Translations under genes and position numbers: made by a program | Shown: positions 10,352 through 18,221 of the stretch, piece after piece | Layout of the letters: each line of letters begins with the position of its first letter | Numbering within the stretch: position 1 is the stretch's first letter | Assembly (NCBI GenBank): GCA_019113165.1 | Contig: DXHV01000030.1 | Location: 1-33,551 of the forward strand | Reading direction: 5' to 3' | Length of the DNA stretch: 33,551 nucleotides | Source of the DNA: Candidatus Desulfovibrio intestinipullorum | Lineage (GTDB): Bacteria; Desulfobacterota; Desulfovibrionia; Desulfovibrionales; Desulfovibrionaceae | The notes under the pieces: generated by a model | Seen by the model: the letters and a program-made list of their open reading frames with translations, nothing else | Told to the model about the DNA's origin: nothing | The model's database searches: none

Positions 10352-11779
10352 CTAGAAGAAGATGAAGGTGATGAGCAGGAAGATGGGCACAAGGATGCCG
10401 CACGACCACATCATGTAGCCAAAGAAGCTGGGCATGGCCACGCCGCGATCCTCGGCAATGGAGCGCACCATGAAGTTCGGGGCATTGCCGATGTAGGTAT
10501 TGGCGCCCATGAACACGGCACCGGCGGAAATGGCTACCAGGGTGTCGGACATGGTGGTCATGAGGACATTGGGATCGCCGCCTGCGGTATTGAAGAAGAC
10601 GACGTAGGTCGGAGCATTGTCAAGGAAGCTCGACAGGGCACCGGTGAGCCAGAAGAAGGCGGCATTGACGGGCTGTCCGTCGTGGAAGACCACGTTGATA
10701 AGGCCGGCCAGGGCGCCGTCGGTACCGGCACGCAGAATGGCAATGGCCGGAATCATGGACAGGAAGATGCCGAAGAAGAGCTTGCCCACTTCCAGGATGG
10801 GGCCCCAGGTGAAGCCGTTGAGCTCGCGGCTTTGCCTGGAGGTGAGCTTCCAGGAGGCGTAGGCAATGAGCAGGAGCACGACATCGCGGGCCACGCTGGC
10901 GCCGGCCACGGGCACACCCTTTATGGTGAAGGCCACGCCCAGGTCAATCAGGCCGGAGATAAGCACGGAGAGCACGATGCCCAGGAGCAGGAGGAGGTTG
11001 ACCTTGCCTTCGAGACCCAGCTTTTCATTGGCAGCATTGGGATCGTGCGGGGGCTCGGGGCAGCCTTCCTTCCTGTAGAGGTAGGTGTCGATGGCAAAGT
11101 ACAGGGCCAGGAGGATCACGGAAGCAAACACGGTCTTGACGAAGAGATGCTGCAGGGTCCAGAAGAAATCGACGCCCTTGAGGTAGCCAAGGAAGAGCGG
11201 CGGGTCGCCAAGAGGTGTCAAGGAGCCGCCGATGTTGGCCACGAGGAAGATGAAGAAGACGACCTGATGGACGCGGTACTTGCGGTGGGCATTGGCGCGC
11301 AGCAGGGGACGGATGAGCAGCATGGCTGCACCGGTGGTCCCCATCCAGCTGGCAAGCAGGGTACCCACGGCCAGAAGGCCCGTGTTCACGCGGGGCGTGC
11401 CCACGAGGGAGCCTGTGAGGCGCACGCCGCCGGCCACGGTGAAGAGGGAAAAGAGCAGCACGATGAAGGGAATGTACTCGAGCAGGATGGAGTGCAGGGC
11501 TTCATAGACGGCCGTGTCCATGCCGTAGACAAGGGCACAGGGCACAAGGAAGGCCATGCCCCAGAACACCGCCACCTTGCCGAAGTGGTGTTCCCAGAAA
11601 TGGGCAAAGAACAGGGGCCCGAGGGCAATGGAGAGCAGCATGCAGGCAAAGGGAATTGCCCAGATGATGGAGAGTTCTGCGCCAGGAATGTGCGGCAGAT
11701 GCTCCGCAGCCGTGGCCAGAGTGGGGAAGAGCGTCAGCACCAGCATCAACAGTCCTGACTGCAGGAAGAAACGCTTCAT
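10352..11779 (-). CDS. NhaD/ArsB-superfamily membrane transporter, probable sodium:proton antiporter
   Basis: An inner-membrane ion transporter of 475 residues with an N-terminal hydrophobic signal-like segment (about 1-23) and roughly a dozen further membrane segments. Diagnostic stretches of the ion transporter (NhaD/CitMHS/ArsB) superfamily are TTGAAMLLIRPLL, NIGGSLTPLGDPPLFLGYL and SSFLDNAPTYVVFF. These resemble proteins annotated as NhaD-type sodium:proton antiporters, with acidic and polar residues in the two half-site hairpins. The start at 11777-11779 has an ideal AGGAGG six bases upstream; the frame extension to 11962 is leader DNA. The substrate is inferred; citrate or arsenite transport by relatives cannot be excluded. 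The gene stands alone between its terminator and a long upstream region containing a possible promoter and a foldable leader. Confidence 0.85.
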   Translation of the reverse strand: MKRFFLQSGLLMLVLTLFPTLATAAEHLPHIPGAELSIIWAIPFACMLLSIALGPLFFAHFWEHHFGKVAVFWGMAFLVPCALVYGMDTAVYEALHSILLEYIPFIVLLFSLFTVAGGVRLTGSLVGTPRVNTGLLAVGTLLASWMGTTGAAMLLIRPLLRANAHRKYRVHQVVFFIFLVANIGGSLTPLGDPPLFLGYLKGVDFFWTLQHLFVKTVFASVILLALYFAIDTYLYRKEGCPEPPHDPNAANEKLGLEGKVNLLLLLGIVLSVLISGLIDLGVAFTIKGVPVAGASVARDVVLLLIAYASWKLTSRQSRELNGFTWGPILEVGKLFFGIFLSMIPAIAILRAGTDGALAGLINVVFHDGQPVNAAFFWLTGALSSFLDNAPTYVVFFNTAGGDPNVLMTTMSDTLVAISAGAVFMGANTYIGNAPNFMVRSIAEDRGVAMPSFFGYMMWSCGILVPIFLLITFIFF

Positions 11780-11967
11780 CAAAAACCTCCTGGAGAGAAG
11801 AGCGCCAAAAAACCTCTGGAGAAAAAATGGAGAGCTGCCCTTGAAACAAGGTCCCCCGGACCTCACGGACAACATCGGTAGTATACGGACCGGGCTCAGG
11901 ATTTCCGTTTCCCTCTTCCAGGGCAGGGAAACAGGCCTGCTCACCCGCACGTCAAGGCACAATCCTG

Positions 11968-12108
11968 TGCAGATCCGGCCTGGCCCTTATGTCCTGGCCG
12001 CAAAGGCGCACCCAGAAAAAGGTGCACGGCACGTTCCTGCCTCAGGGCAGCATTCCCTCTGATGACAGGGGCTGTCTGTCCGGCCGGAGACACAGTGCAC
12101 GATCTGCA
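11968..12108 (-). ncRNA. Candidate structured leader (riboswitch-like) of the antiporter mRNA
   Basis: TGCAGATC (11968-11975) and GATCTGCA (12101-12108) are exact complements 125 nt apart and would close a multibranch fold. GTGCAC at 12095-12100 pairs with GTGCAC at 12022-12027, stacking on the first helix. Small hairpins lie inside: CTGCC/GGCAG (12037-12050) and GACAG/CTGTC (12064-12076). The 12022-12027 strand can alternatively pair with GCACC at 12008-12012, giving mutually exclusive folds. The region starts about 12 nt after the predicted transcription start. I could not match it to a known riboswitch class. Confidence 0.3.
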
Positions 12109-12126
12109 TTTGTTACTGATTGTCTG

Positions 12127-12154
12127 ACCTTATTGGATTCAGGAAAAAAGTCAA
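12127..12154 (-). promoter_or_regulatory. Possible sigma-70 promoter of the antiporter gene
   Basis: On the minus strand, TTGACT (-35, 12149-12154) is separated by 16 bases from TAAGGT (-10, 12127-12132). The -35 is close to consensus and the -10 is weaker. It would give a leader of about 340 nt. Confidence 0.35.
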
Positions 12155-12169
12155 TGTCATATTCTGACA
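12155..12169. promoter_or_regulatory. Palindrome TGTCA-N5-TGACA beside the -35 box
   Basis: TGTCATATTCTGACA is a perfect 5-bp dyad abutting the predicted -35 element, a usual position for a regulator site. The regulator is unknown. Confidence 0.3.
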
Positions 12170-12199
12170 AACGGCTCGTTTCTGTCTGGCAAATGCATC

Positions 12200-12218
12200 A
12201 TGCGAACTTTTTCACAAA
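12200..12218 (-). promoter_or_regulatory. CRP/FNR- or Rex-like dyad
   Basis: The minus strand reads TTGTGAAAAAGTTCGCAT. It fits TGTGA-N6-TCACA (CRP/FNR type) with one mismatch, and has one good half of the Rex pattern TTGTGAA-N4-TTCACAA. It lies about 50 bp upstream of the predicted -35. Confidence 0.25.
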
Positions 12219-12381
12219 CTTACTCTTCACATTAAAGAAACATTTTCTTCAAGATACAATCGTTCCTCAAGAAGAATATTTTCTTTTTTCTCCCTTGCCC
12301 TCCCCATTTTCAATGCTTTTTGCAGCCAAAAATGCAGGTTGTCTGTGCAACGTTCCTATTCGTTTCCCTTTTTTTGCAGGC

Positions 12382-12425
12382 AAAAAGAAAGGGCAGCTGC
12401 AGGCCTTGTACAGCCTGTGCTGCCC
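12382..12425 (-). terminator. Terminator of the zinc-ribbon membrane protein gene
   Basis: GGGCAGC (12391-12397) pairs with GCTGCCC (12419-12425), with an inner AGGC/GCCT pairing. On the minus strand it is followed by TTTCTTTTT. It lies about 125 nt after the stop at 12549. Confidence 0.55.
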
Positions 12426-12548
12426 CAAATGTCTCTTTCACGAAAAGCGGAGCGGGGGTCTGACGCTCTGGTCAGGGATCACTGTCCTCTGTTCACAATG
12501 TCTGCTGCGCCCCTTTTCCTGCAGGGCGCTTTTGTGCAAAGTGCGCCC

Positions 12549-13631
12549 TCAGCCCAGGAAGGAGAGCACGTGCATGTAGGAAAAGAGGATGAGCAGCAGC
12601 AGGGGCGTGACGCCCAGCAGGGTCTGCGACCAGGAAAGGCGCAGGGCTGCCCTGCAGCCCACTATGCTGCACACCACGCCCCAGATCATGCCCACCAGGG
12701 TGCCCACGCCGGGAATGAGGCTCAGGATCATGGGTGCCTGGGCATAGCAGAGCACCTGCAAAATGACGGAGAACTCCACCCGTCCCGGAGCAAGCAGGCG
12801 CCAGCACAAATAGAGTATGCCGGCAAAGATGTAGAGCTGCAGGCAGAGCATGGCGCAGCGCAACAGCAGCCAGGTCAGGAAGTTGCCCTTGCTGGAGAGC
12901 ATCTCGCCCAGCTCCCTGAGCTGGGGATCGGTCGTGGTGGACAGGGGCATGATGTAGGAGAAGAAGACCAGTCCCCAGACATGTTCGATGACAGTCTGCA
13001 GGGCGCACACGGTCAGGAAGAACACGAGGGCCAGCAGGACGGGGCGCGGCTCTATGCCGGCAAAGAAGCGCTGCGGGGCAAACATGACCCTGAGGCAGGT
13101 CTGATAGAAGGCGGCCATGTATTCCTGCAGGGTGCCTGCGCACTCCCAGGGGTTGAAGCTCGTGGCCTCCTCGGCGTCCTGACGAGCGCTCTGACGATCC
13201 TGCGGGACATCCTCGACGTCCTCCTCTTCGTGCCCTGAAAAGGCATGAGAGCCTGCGGCTGTCTGCCTGTCCTCCCGGGCTTCCCGGGCCTCGGCTTGCC
13301 CGGCCCCGGACATCCGGCTGCGGTCATCCCGGGGCCCGGCAGTCTGGTCCGACGGCCTTTCCGCGGGTCGTGCAAAGGGATCCTTTGCCTGTTCGCGGAC
13401 AATGGCGCCGCTGGGCAGTTCGGGATCGGCGGGCCGGTTTTCGGCAGACCGTCTGCCGTCTGCGGGCAGGCGCACGGCAGACTGCGGCTTCTCCGGGTCA
13501 CGGGCCACATTCTGCTTGGAAAAGCGGAAGGTCTGGCCGCACTGGGGGCAGCGGGCCGTCAGCACACCGTCCGGGATGCGGTCGTCGGGCATGTCACGTG
13601 TATAGGAACAGTTGGGACACTGTACTTTCAT
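12549..13631 (-). CDS. MJ0042-type zinc-ribbon protein with Yip1-like membrane domain
   Basis: A 360-residue protein of unknown function. Residues 1-35 form an MJ0042-like zinc ribbon (Cys5, Cys8, Cys28, Cys31). Residues about 40-165 are charged, Pro/Ala/Glu/Arg-rich and probably disordered. Residues about 190-360 hold around five hydrophobic segments, including VLLALVFFLTVCALQ, IFAGILYLCWRLL and MIWGVVCSIVGC, spaced like a Yip1-family domain. The start at 13629-13631 has GGAG eight bases upstream. A zinc ribbon joined to a polytopic domain is common in deltaproteobacterial hypothetical proteins, but I know of no assigned role. The nucleotidyltransferase gene ends 265 bp upstream on the same strand; that gap shows no clear terminator. 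Confidence 0.8.
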   Translation of the reverse strand: MKVQCPNCSYTRDMPDDRIPDGVLTARCPQCGQTFRFSKQNVARDPEKPQSAVRLPADGRRSAENRPADPELPSGAIVREQAKDPFARPAERPSDQTAGPRDDRSRMSGAGQAEAREAREDRQTAAGSHAFSGHEEEDVEDVPQDRQSARQDAEEATSFNPWECAGTLQEYMAAFYQTCLRVMFAPQRFFAGIEPRPVLLALVFFLTVCALQTVIEHVWGLVFFSYIMPLSTTTDPQLRELGEMLSSKGNFLTWLLLRCAMLCLQLYIFAGILYLCWRLLAPGRVEFSVILQVLCYAQAPMILSLIPGVGTLVGMIWGVVCSIVGCRAALRLSWSQTLLGVTPLLLLILFSYMHVLSFLG

Positions 13632-13896
13632 CGCTTTTTCTCCAAAGCGTCTCTGACTGGGGGCAAAAGAAGGCGGTGATCGAAAAGGGACCCGGCAAGG
13701 CCTGGCTTCGTCTCCCTGTGCCGATCAAAACGGCATGCAGGGACTCGAAAGAGGCACGAGAAACGCTCAGGGCGCACAGGTCCGGCAGCGGCAGTCTACA
13801 TGGACAAGGCCAAAAAGCAACAGTGCAGAGTGGGAGCGGCAGGAGGCACACCGAAGACAGGGCGGGAACAGCAGACTTGTGTGCCAGGCCCCTGTT

Positions 13897-15021
13897 TCAG
13901 CAGCTCGTCTCAAGACAGCGTTTGCGTATGGCCTGGCAGCACTGCCAGAGGGCCTGATCAGACAGGCGCCCTTGTGTCCCGGGCAAACCCGCAAGCCTGA
14001 GCGTGCCTGCCAGAGCCCTGGCTCGCAGGGCCTCCAGACGAATCAGCCCTTCGACAATGCGCTCTTCGACAGAGGCAAAGTCCAGCCTGCCCTGCTTGAT
14101 GGCCACAAGTTCCTCCCTGCAGGCCAGGGGATAGACAAGACGCCCTGTGGTCAGAAGCTCCTCCTGCTGGCGCAGGGCCCGCACGGCATGGGAAAGGGCC
14201 TTCCAGTCCACGCCCTCGTTGCGGCGTGCCGCCTCCATGCGCTGCAGATGTCCGCACAGGGGTTTCTCCAGCCGCTCCAGCACAAGCTCAATCCTGGTTG
14301 CGCCCATGTGCTCCTGGCCAGCCAGCAGCAGGCCGCCCTCTTCGGTCAGGCTGCAGTAGTCCGGTGCAGCCGCCTGGGCAACAATTTCCCGGGCAATGTC
14401 CCGCACGCGTGTGCCTGCCGGAAAATGCGTCTCTCGCAGCAGGTGGTACACCCTGCAGAGGGCTCCCAGGCGCGTCCCTGCCAGCCCATAGGTATTGCCC
14501 TGGCCAAGGCAGTAGGAACGGCAGGCAGTCCCGCTGGCAAGGTTCAGAAACTGCAAAGGATGAGCAAAGACCTCTTGCAGGGCCGGATGCCGCACAAGGG
14601 TGCAGGCAGCATGGCTCGGCGCAAAGAGCAGATCCAGGGCTCCTGTATCGCCCCGGGGCAGCATGACGCAGAGCCAGCGCTCAAGCGGCACCAGATCCAG
14701 GTCCGTATCCGTGCTTGCATTGCGCTTTCTCTCAGGAGCCGTGGAGGCATGCAGGCATTTCTGGCGCTCTGCCTCCTCCCTGCAGGTCGCAGGCTCACGG
14801 GGCAGAAAGATGCCGCGCACATCGAGATCCGAATGGCCCGGCCAGCGTGTGCCATAGAGGGAGGAGCCGAAGAGTGTCAGAAAGAGCAGTGTGCCCTGCC
14901 CTGCCACAAGTTCTCTGGCACGGGCCACAAGATCTGCCCTTTCCGCAGCGTCCGGCACATCAGATACACCTGCTCCATCACGGCACAGGGTCTTTTGGGC
15001 TCTGTCCCATGCTTCTCTCAT
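13897..15021 (-). CDS. RlaP-like predicted nucleotidyltransferase
   Basis: A cytoplasmic protein of 374 residues in the DNA-polymerase-beta-type nucleotidyltransferase superfamily. The catalytic pattern is FGSSLYGTRWPGHSDLDVRG: the GS pair at residues 52-53 and metal-binding Asp65 and Asp67. A third carboxylate is probably in the TDTDLDLVPLERW stretch. The rest is helical and resembles the RlaP/YcgL-type predicted nucleotidyltransferases. Substrate (RNA, protein or small molecule) is unknown. The ATG at 15019-15021 has GGGAGG about nine bases upstream and is preferred over a GTG at 15069 inside the preceding gene. It begins 35 bp after the DUF3298-like gene ends, so the two are probably co-transcribed. 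Confidence 0.75.
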   Translation of the reverse strand: MREAWDRAQKTLCRDGAGVSDVPDAAERADLVARARELVAGQGTLLFLTLFGSSLYGTRWPGHSDLDVRGIFLPREPATCREEAERQKCLHASTAPERKRNASTDTDLDLVPLERWLCVMLPRGDTGALDLLFAPSHAACTLVRHPALQEVFAHPLQFLNLASGTACRSYCLGQGNTYGLAGTRLGALCRVYHLLRETHFPAGTRVRDIAREIVAQAAAPDYCSLTEEGGLLLAGQEHMGATRIELVLERLEKPLCGHLQRMEAARRNEGVDWKALSHAVRALRQQEELLTTGRLVYPLACREELVAIKQGRLDFASVEERIVEGLIRLEALRARALAGTLRLAGLPGTQGRLSDQALWQCCQAIRKRCLETSC

Positions 15022-15056
15022 TGTCCATGTCCTCCCGGACCGTGTCCTGTCAGGCC

Positions 15057-15908
15057 CTAGCGCCCCCACAGGGCCAGCAGCGGCCCTGCCGGCATAAGCT
15101 CTTCAAGACTGATGTCCACTTCCTGGAGCACGGGCATGCGCGAGACCTGATAGGGCTGAAAATAGATGCGTATGCCAGTCCTTGTGAGCGCAAAGCTTGC
15201 GAAGTTCTCTTCCACCGGACTTGTGCCGCTGACAATGATGGCATCCAGGCCGTTGCGCACAAGCCTGCGCCTGGACTCCCTGGAGAGGATGTCCAGCGCC
15301 CTGTCCGCATCTTCGAAAATGTCCACAAGGTGCAGGCGCTGTCCGGTGAGAAAGTTGTAGCTCAAGCTCAGGATGTCATGACCAGGCCTGGCCGCTCCCG
15401 TGTGCATCCACACATCGAAGACAATGCTGGCACAGTGGGCCGAGGGGGCGTGCACCGTGTAGGAGGCATTGAGCCAGAAGACATTGTCCTCCTGCCAGAG
15501 CGGGCTCTCCAATCCCTGGCCTGACAGACCGGAAAGGCCTGTCAGGGCACTGCCGCTGGCAAAGTCCTGCTCAAAGGTCCTGGCAATGTGTTCGGCCCAC
15601 AGGGCTATGTCCCTGTCCACCTGCGCAATCCCGAAGGCCGGATAGTGCAGGACAATGTCCGGCAGTCCCGCACGACCGCTGCGCTCCAGGGCCTGATCCC
15701 GGACACGGGGCGGCGTTCTGAAGTCCGTGCCAGGCACGCCGGCTCCGCTCCCCGCTTCGCTCTGGCGCACCAGCAGGAAGCGTTCGTCCGCAAGCAGGGG
15801 CGCCGCGCAGGCCTGGGAGAGCACAAGCCCCAGGATGGCAAAGAGTTCGGAAAAAAAGGCCCAGCAGAAAATGGTAAGAGCACAATGCCTGACACGCACG
15901 GGACGCAT
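15057..15908 (-). CDS. Secreted DUF3298/RsiV-like protein
   Basis: A 283-residue exported protein. Residues 1 to about 36 form a signal peptide: basic MRPVRVRH, a hydrophobic core, then SQACAA. The last 80 residues match the DUF3298 pattern found in RsiV and other extracytoplasmic proteins: VDIFEDADRALDILSRES, FALTRTGIRIYFQPYQVS and a final ISLEELMP. The central part (DIALWAEHIARTFEQDF...) fits the preceding DUF4163-like region. RsiV binds lysozyme, but here no sigma factor is adjacent and no anti-sigma segment precedes the signal, so function is open. The ATG at 15906-15908 has AGGGG eight bases upstream, and a CCGGTTC/GAACCGG hairpin lies just before it (15923-15941). A promoter candidate is at 16050-16076. 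The nucleotidyltransferase gene follows. Confidence 0.75.
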   Translation of the reverse strand: MRPVRVRHCALTIFCWAFFSELFAILGLVLSQACAAPLLADERFLLVRQSEAGSGAGVPGTDFRTPPRVRDQALERSGRAGLPDIVLHYPAFGIAQVDRDIALWAEHIARTFEQDFASGSALTGLSGLSGQGLESPLWQEDNVFWLNASYTVHAPSAHCASIVFDVWMHTGAARPGHDILSLSYNFLTGQRLHLVDIFEDADRALDILSRESRRRLVRNGLDAIIVSGTSPVEENFASFALTRTGIRIYFQPYQVSRMPVLQEVDISLEELMPAGPLLALWGR

Positions 15909-16049
15909 GGAAACAACCCCTGCCGGTTCTTCGGGAACCGGACAGCCGCAAAAGAAATCTTGTATATGTGTTCGCTTGAGAGGCCCTGCCAGGGGCCCCG
16001 ATCGGTCCGGACAAGGCGCTTTTTCAGTCCGGCAGCAAGGGAAGAAGGC

Positions 16050-16076
16050 TCTATAGCAGCGCCCAACTCCTGTCAA
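16050..16076 (-). promoter_or_regulatory. Sigma-70-like promoter upstream of the DUF3298-like gene
   Basis: On the minus strand, a perfect -35 TTGACA (16071-16076) lies 15 bases before TATAGA (16050-16055). The spacer is shorter than ideal. It sits between uvrC and the DUF3298-like gene. Confidence 0.4.
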
Positions 16077-16103
16077 TATGCAGAACCAGACCGCTGCCGG
16101 GTG

Positions 16104-18209
16104 TCAGGAGCAGGCCCCGTCCTCCCCGGACGCTCCCTTGTCCTTCCCGAACTTCCCTCCGGGCTCCCCTGTGGACTCCCTTTTGGACGCCCTGCGGGGT
16201 TCCTTACCCGGTTCCTTCCTTGCCTCTCGTGCCGGCTTCTGCATGCCGTCTCCTGCCAGGGCCGTCAGGCAGGCCCGGATCTTTGCGGCCTTCTGCCGGC
16301 CAATGCCGGGAATTTTCACAAGATCGTCACAGTCTGCCTCCTGCATGCGGGCAAAGGATCCAAAGTGATCCCACAAGAGCCTGGCTGTGGCCGTGCCTAT
16401 GCCGGGCAGGCGCATGAGTTCCCCGGAGAGCGCCGCACTGGCCCTGGCCCGCCTGTGCCTTGTGATGGCAAAGTGGTGGGTGGCATCGCGCACGTTCTGC
16501 AAAAAGAGGAGCTCCGGGCTCCCTTCCCTGAAGGGCAGGGGGTTGCTGCGGCCGGGCACAAAGATGCGGTCTGCCACATTGCCGGCCCTGCGGTCGGCAT
16601 GGCCCTCCTCGTCCCTGGCCTTGGCAATGCCCGCTATGGGAAAGATCCCTTCCTGGCCCGCCTCCTTCAGGGCCCTGGCCACGCTGGCCACCTGGCCCCT
16701 GCCGCCGTCTATGAGCAGCAGATCCGGCCAGGGCGGTCCGCTTTCCAGCCGGCGTGCCACCCAGGCATGGAGGGTTGCGTAGTCGTCGTTGCTGTCGGGC
16801 ATGTTATAGACCCGGTAGGCAGCCCGGTCCGGCTGGCCGTTGGTGTAGACCACCATGCCCACCCTGGTCTGCCGGCCCTGGGTATGGGAGACGTCCACGC
16901 ATTCTATGCGTGCCAGGTCCCCTTCCAGGTGCAGCAGTCTGGCCACCCGGGCCAGGGGACCGGCCTCGCTGGCACGGGCCCTGCGCAGGGTCTCTTCCCT
17001 GGCATTGCTCTGGGCTATGTCCACAAGCCTGTTGTCTGCGGCATTCTGCGGCGCCACCAGACGCACCGGACTGCCCCGGCGATCGCCAAGGCTCTGCTCC
17101 AGAAGCTCCTTCTCCCGGAACTGGTCGCCTTTCTGTGCGGCGGCCTCTACTGCCCTGTCCGATCCGGTCCTTTCCGATCTGGACTGTTCCCCTGCGCCAG
17201 GCTGCTCAGGATCCTGCAGTGTCCCTTCTTCTGCTGTTTCCTCCAGGGGTTCCTCTTCCCTGTCCCTGGGAATCCAGGGCACGAGAATGCGGGCCGGGGG
17301 CGTGCGGTCCAGATAGAACTGACCAAGGAAGCTCAGCAGAAGCTCCGAGGCATCGTCAAAATCCAGGCCCGGCCAGAAGAAGGACTGGCCGTCCAGCACG
17401 GCGCCGTTGCGGACAAAGAGCAGACCCAGGGCAAGGCCTCCTGTATCCACATAGAGGCCCACCACATCCATGTCGCCGCCCTTGGGCAGGATCACGGCCT
17501 GGCGCTCCACCGTTTTTTCCACGGCCGCAATCTGATCGCGCAGCAGGGCCGCCGTCTCGAATTCCAGGGCGTCCGAAGCCTTGAACATCTCCTCGCGCAG
17601 CTGGGAGAGCAGAAGATCTGCCTTGCCCGAGAGCACCTCGCAGACGCGATCCACCTGGACATGGTAGTCCGCACTGGAGACCTGGCCCATGCAGGGCGCA
17701 AGACACTGGCCCATGTGATGGTAGAGGCAGGCACGTACCCTGTTGCGCAGAGCCCTGTCCGTGCAGCGGCGCAGGGGAAAGGCCCGGTGCAGAAGCTTCC
17801 AGGTCTCTCTGGCTGCCAGCGCCGAGGTAAAGGGGCCGAAGTAGCGGGCCGTGTCCCTTCTGGCATGGCGCACGATTTCCAGGCGGGGAAATTCGGCCTT
17901 CACGTCCAGCCTGAAGAGAGCATACTGCTTGTCGTCCCGCAGAAGGATGTTGTAGTGCGGCCGGTATTTCTTGATGAGGCTTGCCTCAAGCAGGAAGGCT
18001 TCCTTCTCGGTGGTGGTCGTGAGAAAGTCCACGCTCACGGCATGGGAAATCATGGCCCTGGCCTTGCGCGGGGCATCCTGGCGGAAATAGGAGAGCACGC
18101 GCCTGCGCAGCAGGCGGGCCTTGCCAACATACAGAACCTGCCCTGCTGCATCCTTGTAGAGGTAGACACCAGGGCAGGAAGGAATCGTCTGAGGATCCGG
18201 CTTTTCCAT
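16104..18209 (-). CDS. uvrC: UvrABC excinuclease subunit C
   Basis: Makes both incisions in nucleotide excision repair once UvrB is loaded at damage. The product is 701 residues, longer than the usual roughly 600. In order: GIY-YIG nuclease (residues 12-90, GVYLY...YVGKA, catalytic Glu75); four cysteines C149, C161, C169, C173 with iron-sulfur cluster spacing; UVR motif (about 195-235); RNase H-like 5' nuclease with Asp439 (CVDVSHTQG), Asp501 (LIDGGRGQ) and His579 (ATHHFAITRHR); and two helix-hairpin-helix motifs (LPGIGTATAR, IPGIGRQKA). Extra length comes from an acidic insertion at about 316-375 and a basic low-complexity tail after 655. The start at 18207-18209 lies only 12 nt after the response-regulator stop, with a weak GAGAG ribosome site, so translation is probably coupled. 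Regulation with the two-component pair is therefore likely. Confidence 0.95.
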   Translation of the reverse strand: MEKPDPQTIPSCPGVYLYKDAAGQVLYVGKARLLRRRVLSYFRQDAPRKARAMISHAVSVDFLTTTTEKEAFLLEASLIKKYRPHYNILLRDDKQYALFRLDVKAEFPRLEIVRHARRDTARYFGPFTSALAARETWKLLHRAFPLRRCTDRALRNRVRACLYHHMGQCLAPCMGQVSSADYHVQVDRVCEVLSGKADLLLSQLREEMFKASDALEFETAALLRDQIAAVEKTVERQAVILPKGGDMDVVGLYVDTGGLALGLLFVRNGAVLDGQSFFWPGLDFDDASELLLSFLGQFYLDRTPPARILVPWIPRDREEEPLEETAEEGTLQDPEQPGAGEQSRSERTGSDRAVEAAAQKGDQFREKELLEQSLGDRRGSPVRLVAPQNAADNRLVDIAQSNAREETLRRARASEAGPLARVARLLHLEGDLARIECVDVSHTQGRQTRVGMVVYTNGQPDRAAYRVYNMPDSNDDYATLHAWVARRLESGPPWPDLLLIDGGRGQVASVARALKEAGQEGIFPIAGIAKARDEEGHADRRAGNVADRIFVPGRSNPLPFREGSPELLFLQNVRDATHHFAITRHRRARASAALSGELMRLPGIGTATARLLWDHFGSFARMQEADCDDLVKIPGIGRQKAAKIRACLTALAGDGMQKPAREARKEPGKEPRRASKRESTGEPGGKFGKDKGASGEDGACS

Positions 18210-18221
18210 GAACTCTCGCGA

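Larger units (their letters stand above)
11780..12548. other. Long gene-free region upstream of the antiporter
   Basis: About 770 bases with no convincing gene; the open frames lack ribosome-binding sites and protein character. It holds, from the antiporter outward, a GTTTCCC/GGGAAAC hairpin (11907-11932), a branched foldable segment (11968-12108), a sigma-70-like promoter (12127-12154), two dyads (12155-12169 and 12200-12218), an A/T-rich block (12210-12330), and the terminator of the next gene (12382-12425). Confidence 0.55.

Noticed and set aside
11989..12579. 196-residue plus-strand open frame in the gap upstream of the antiporter
   Set aside because: No ribosome site and no coherent protein character; it crosses the promoter-like region and the terminator of the neighbouring gene.
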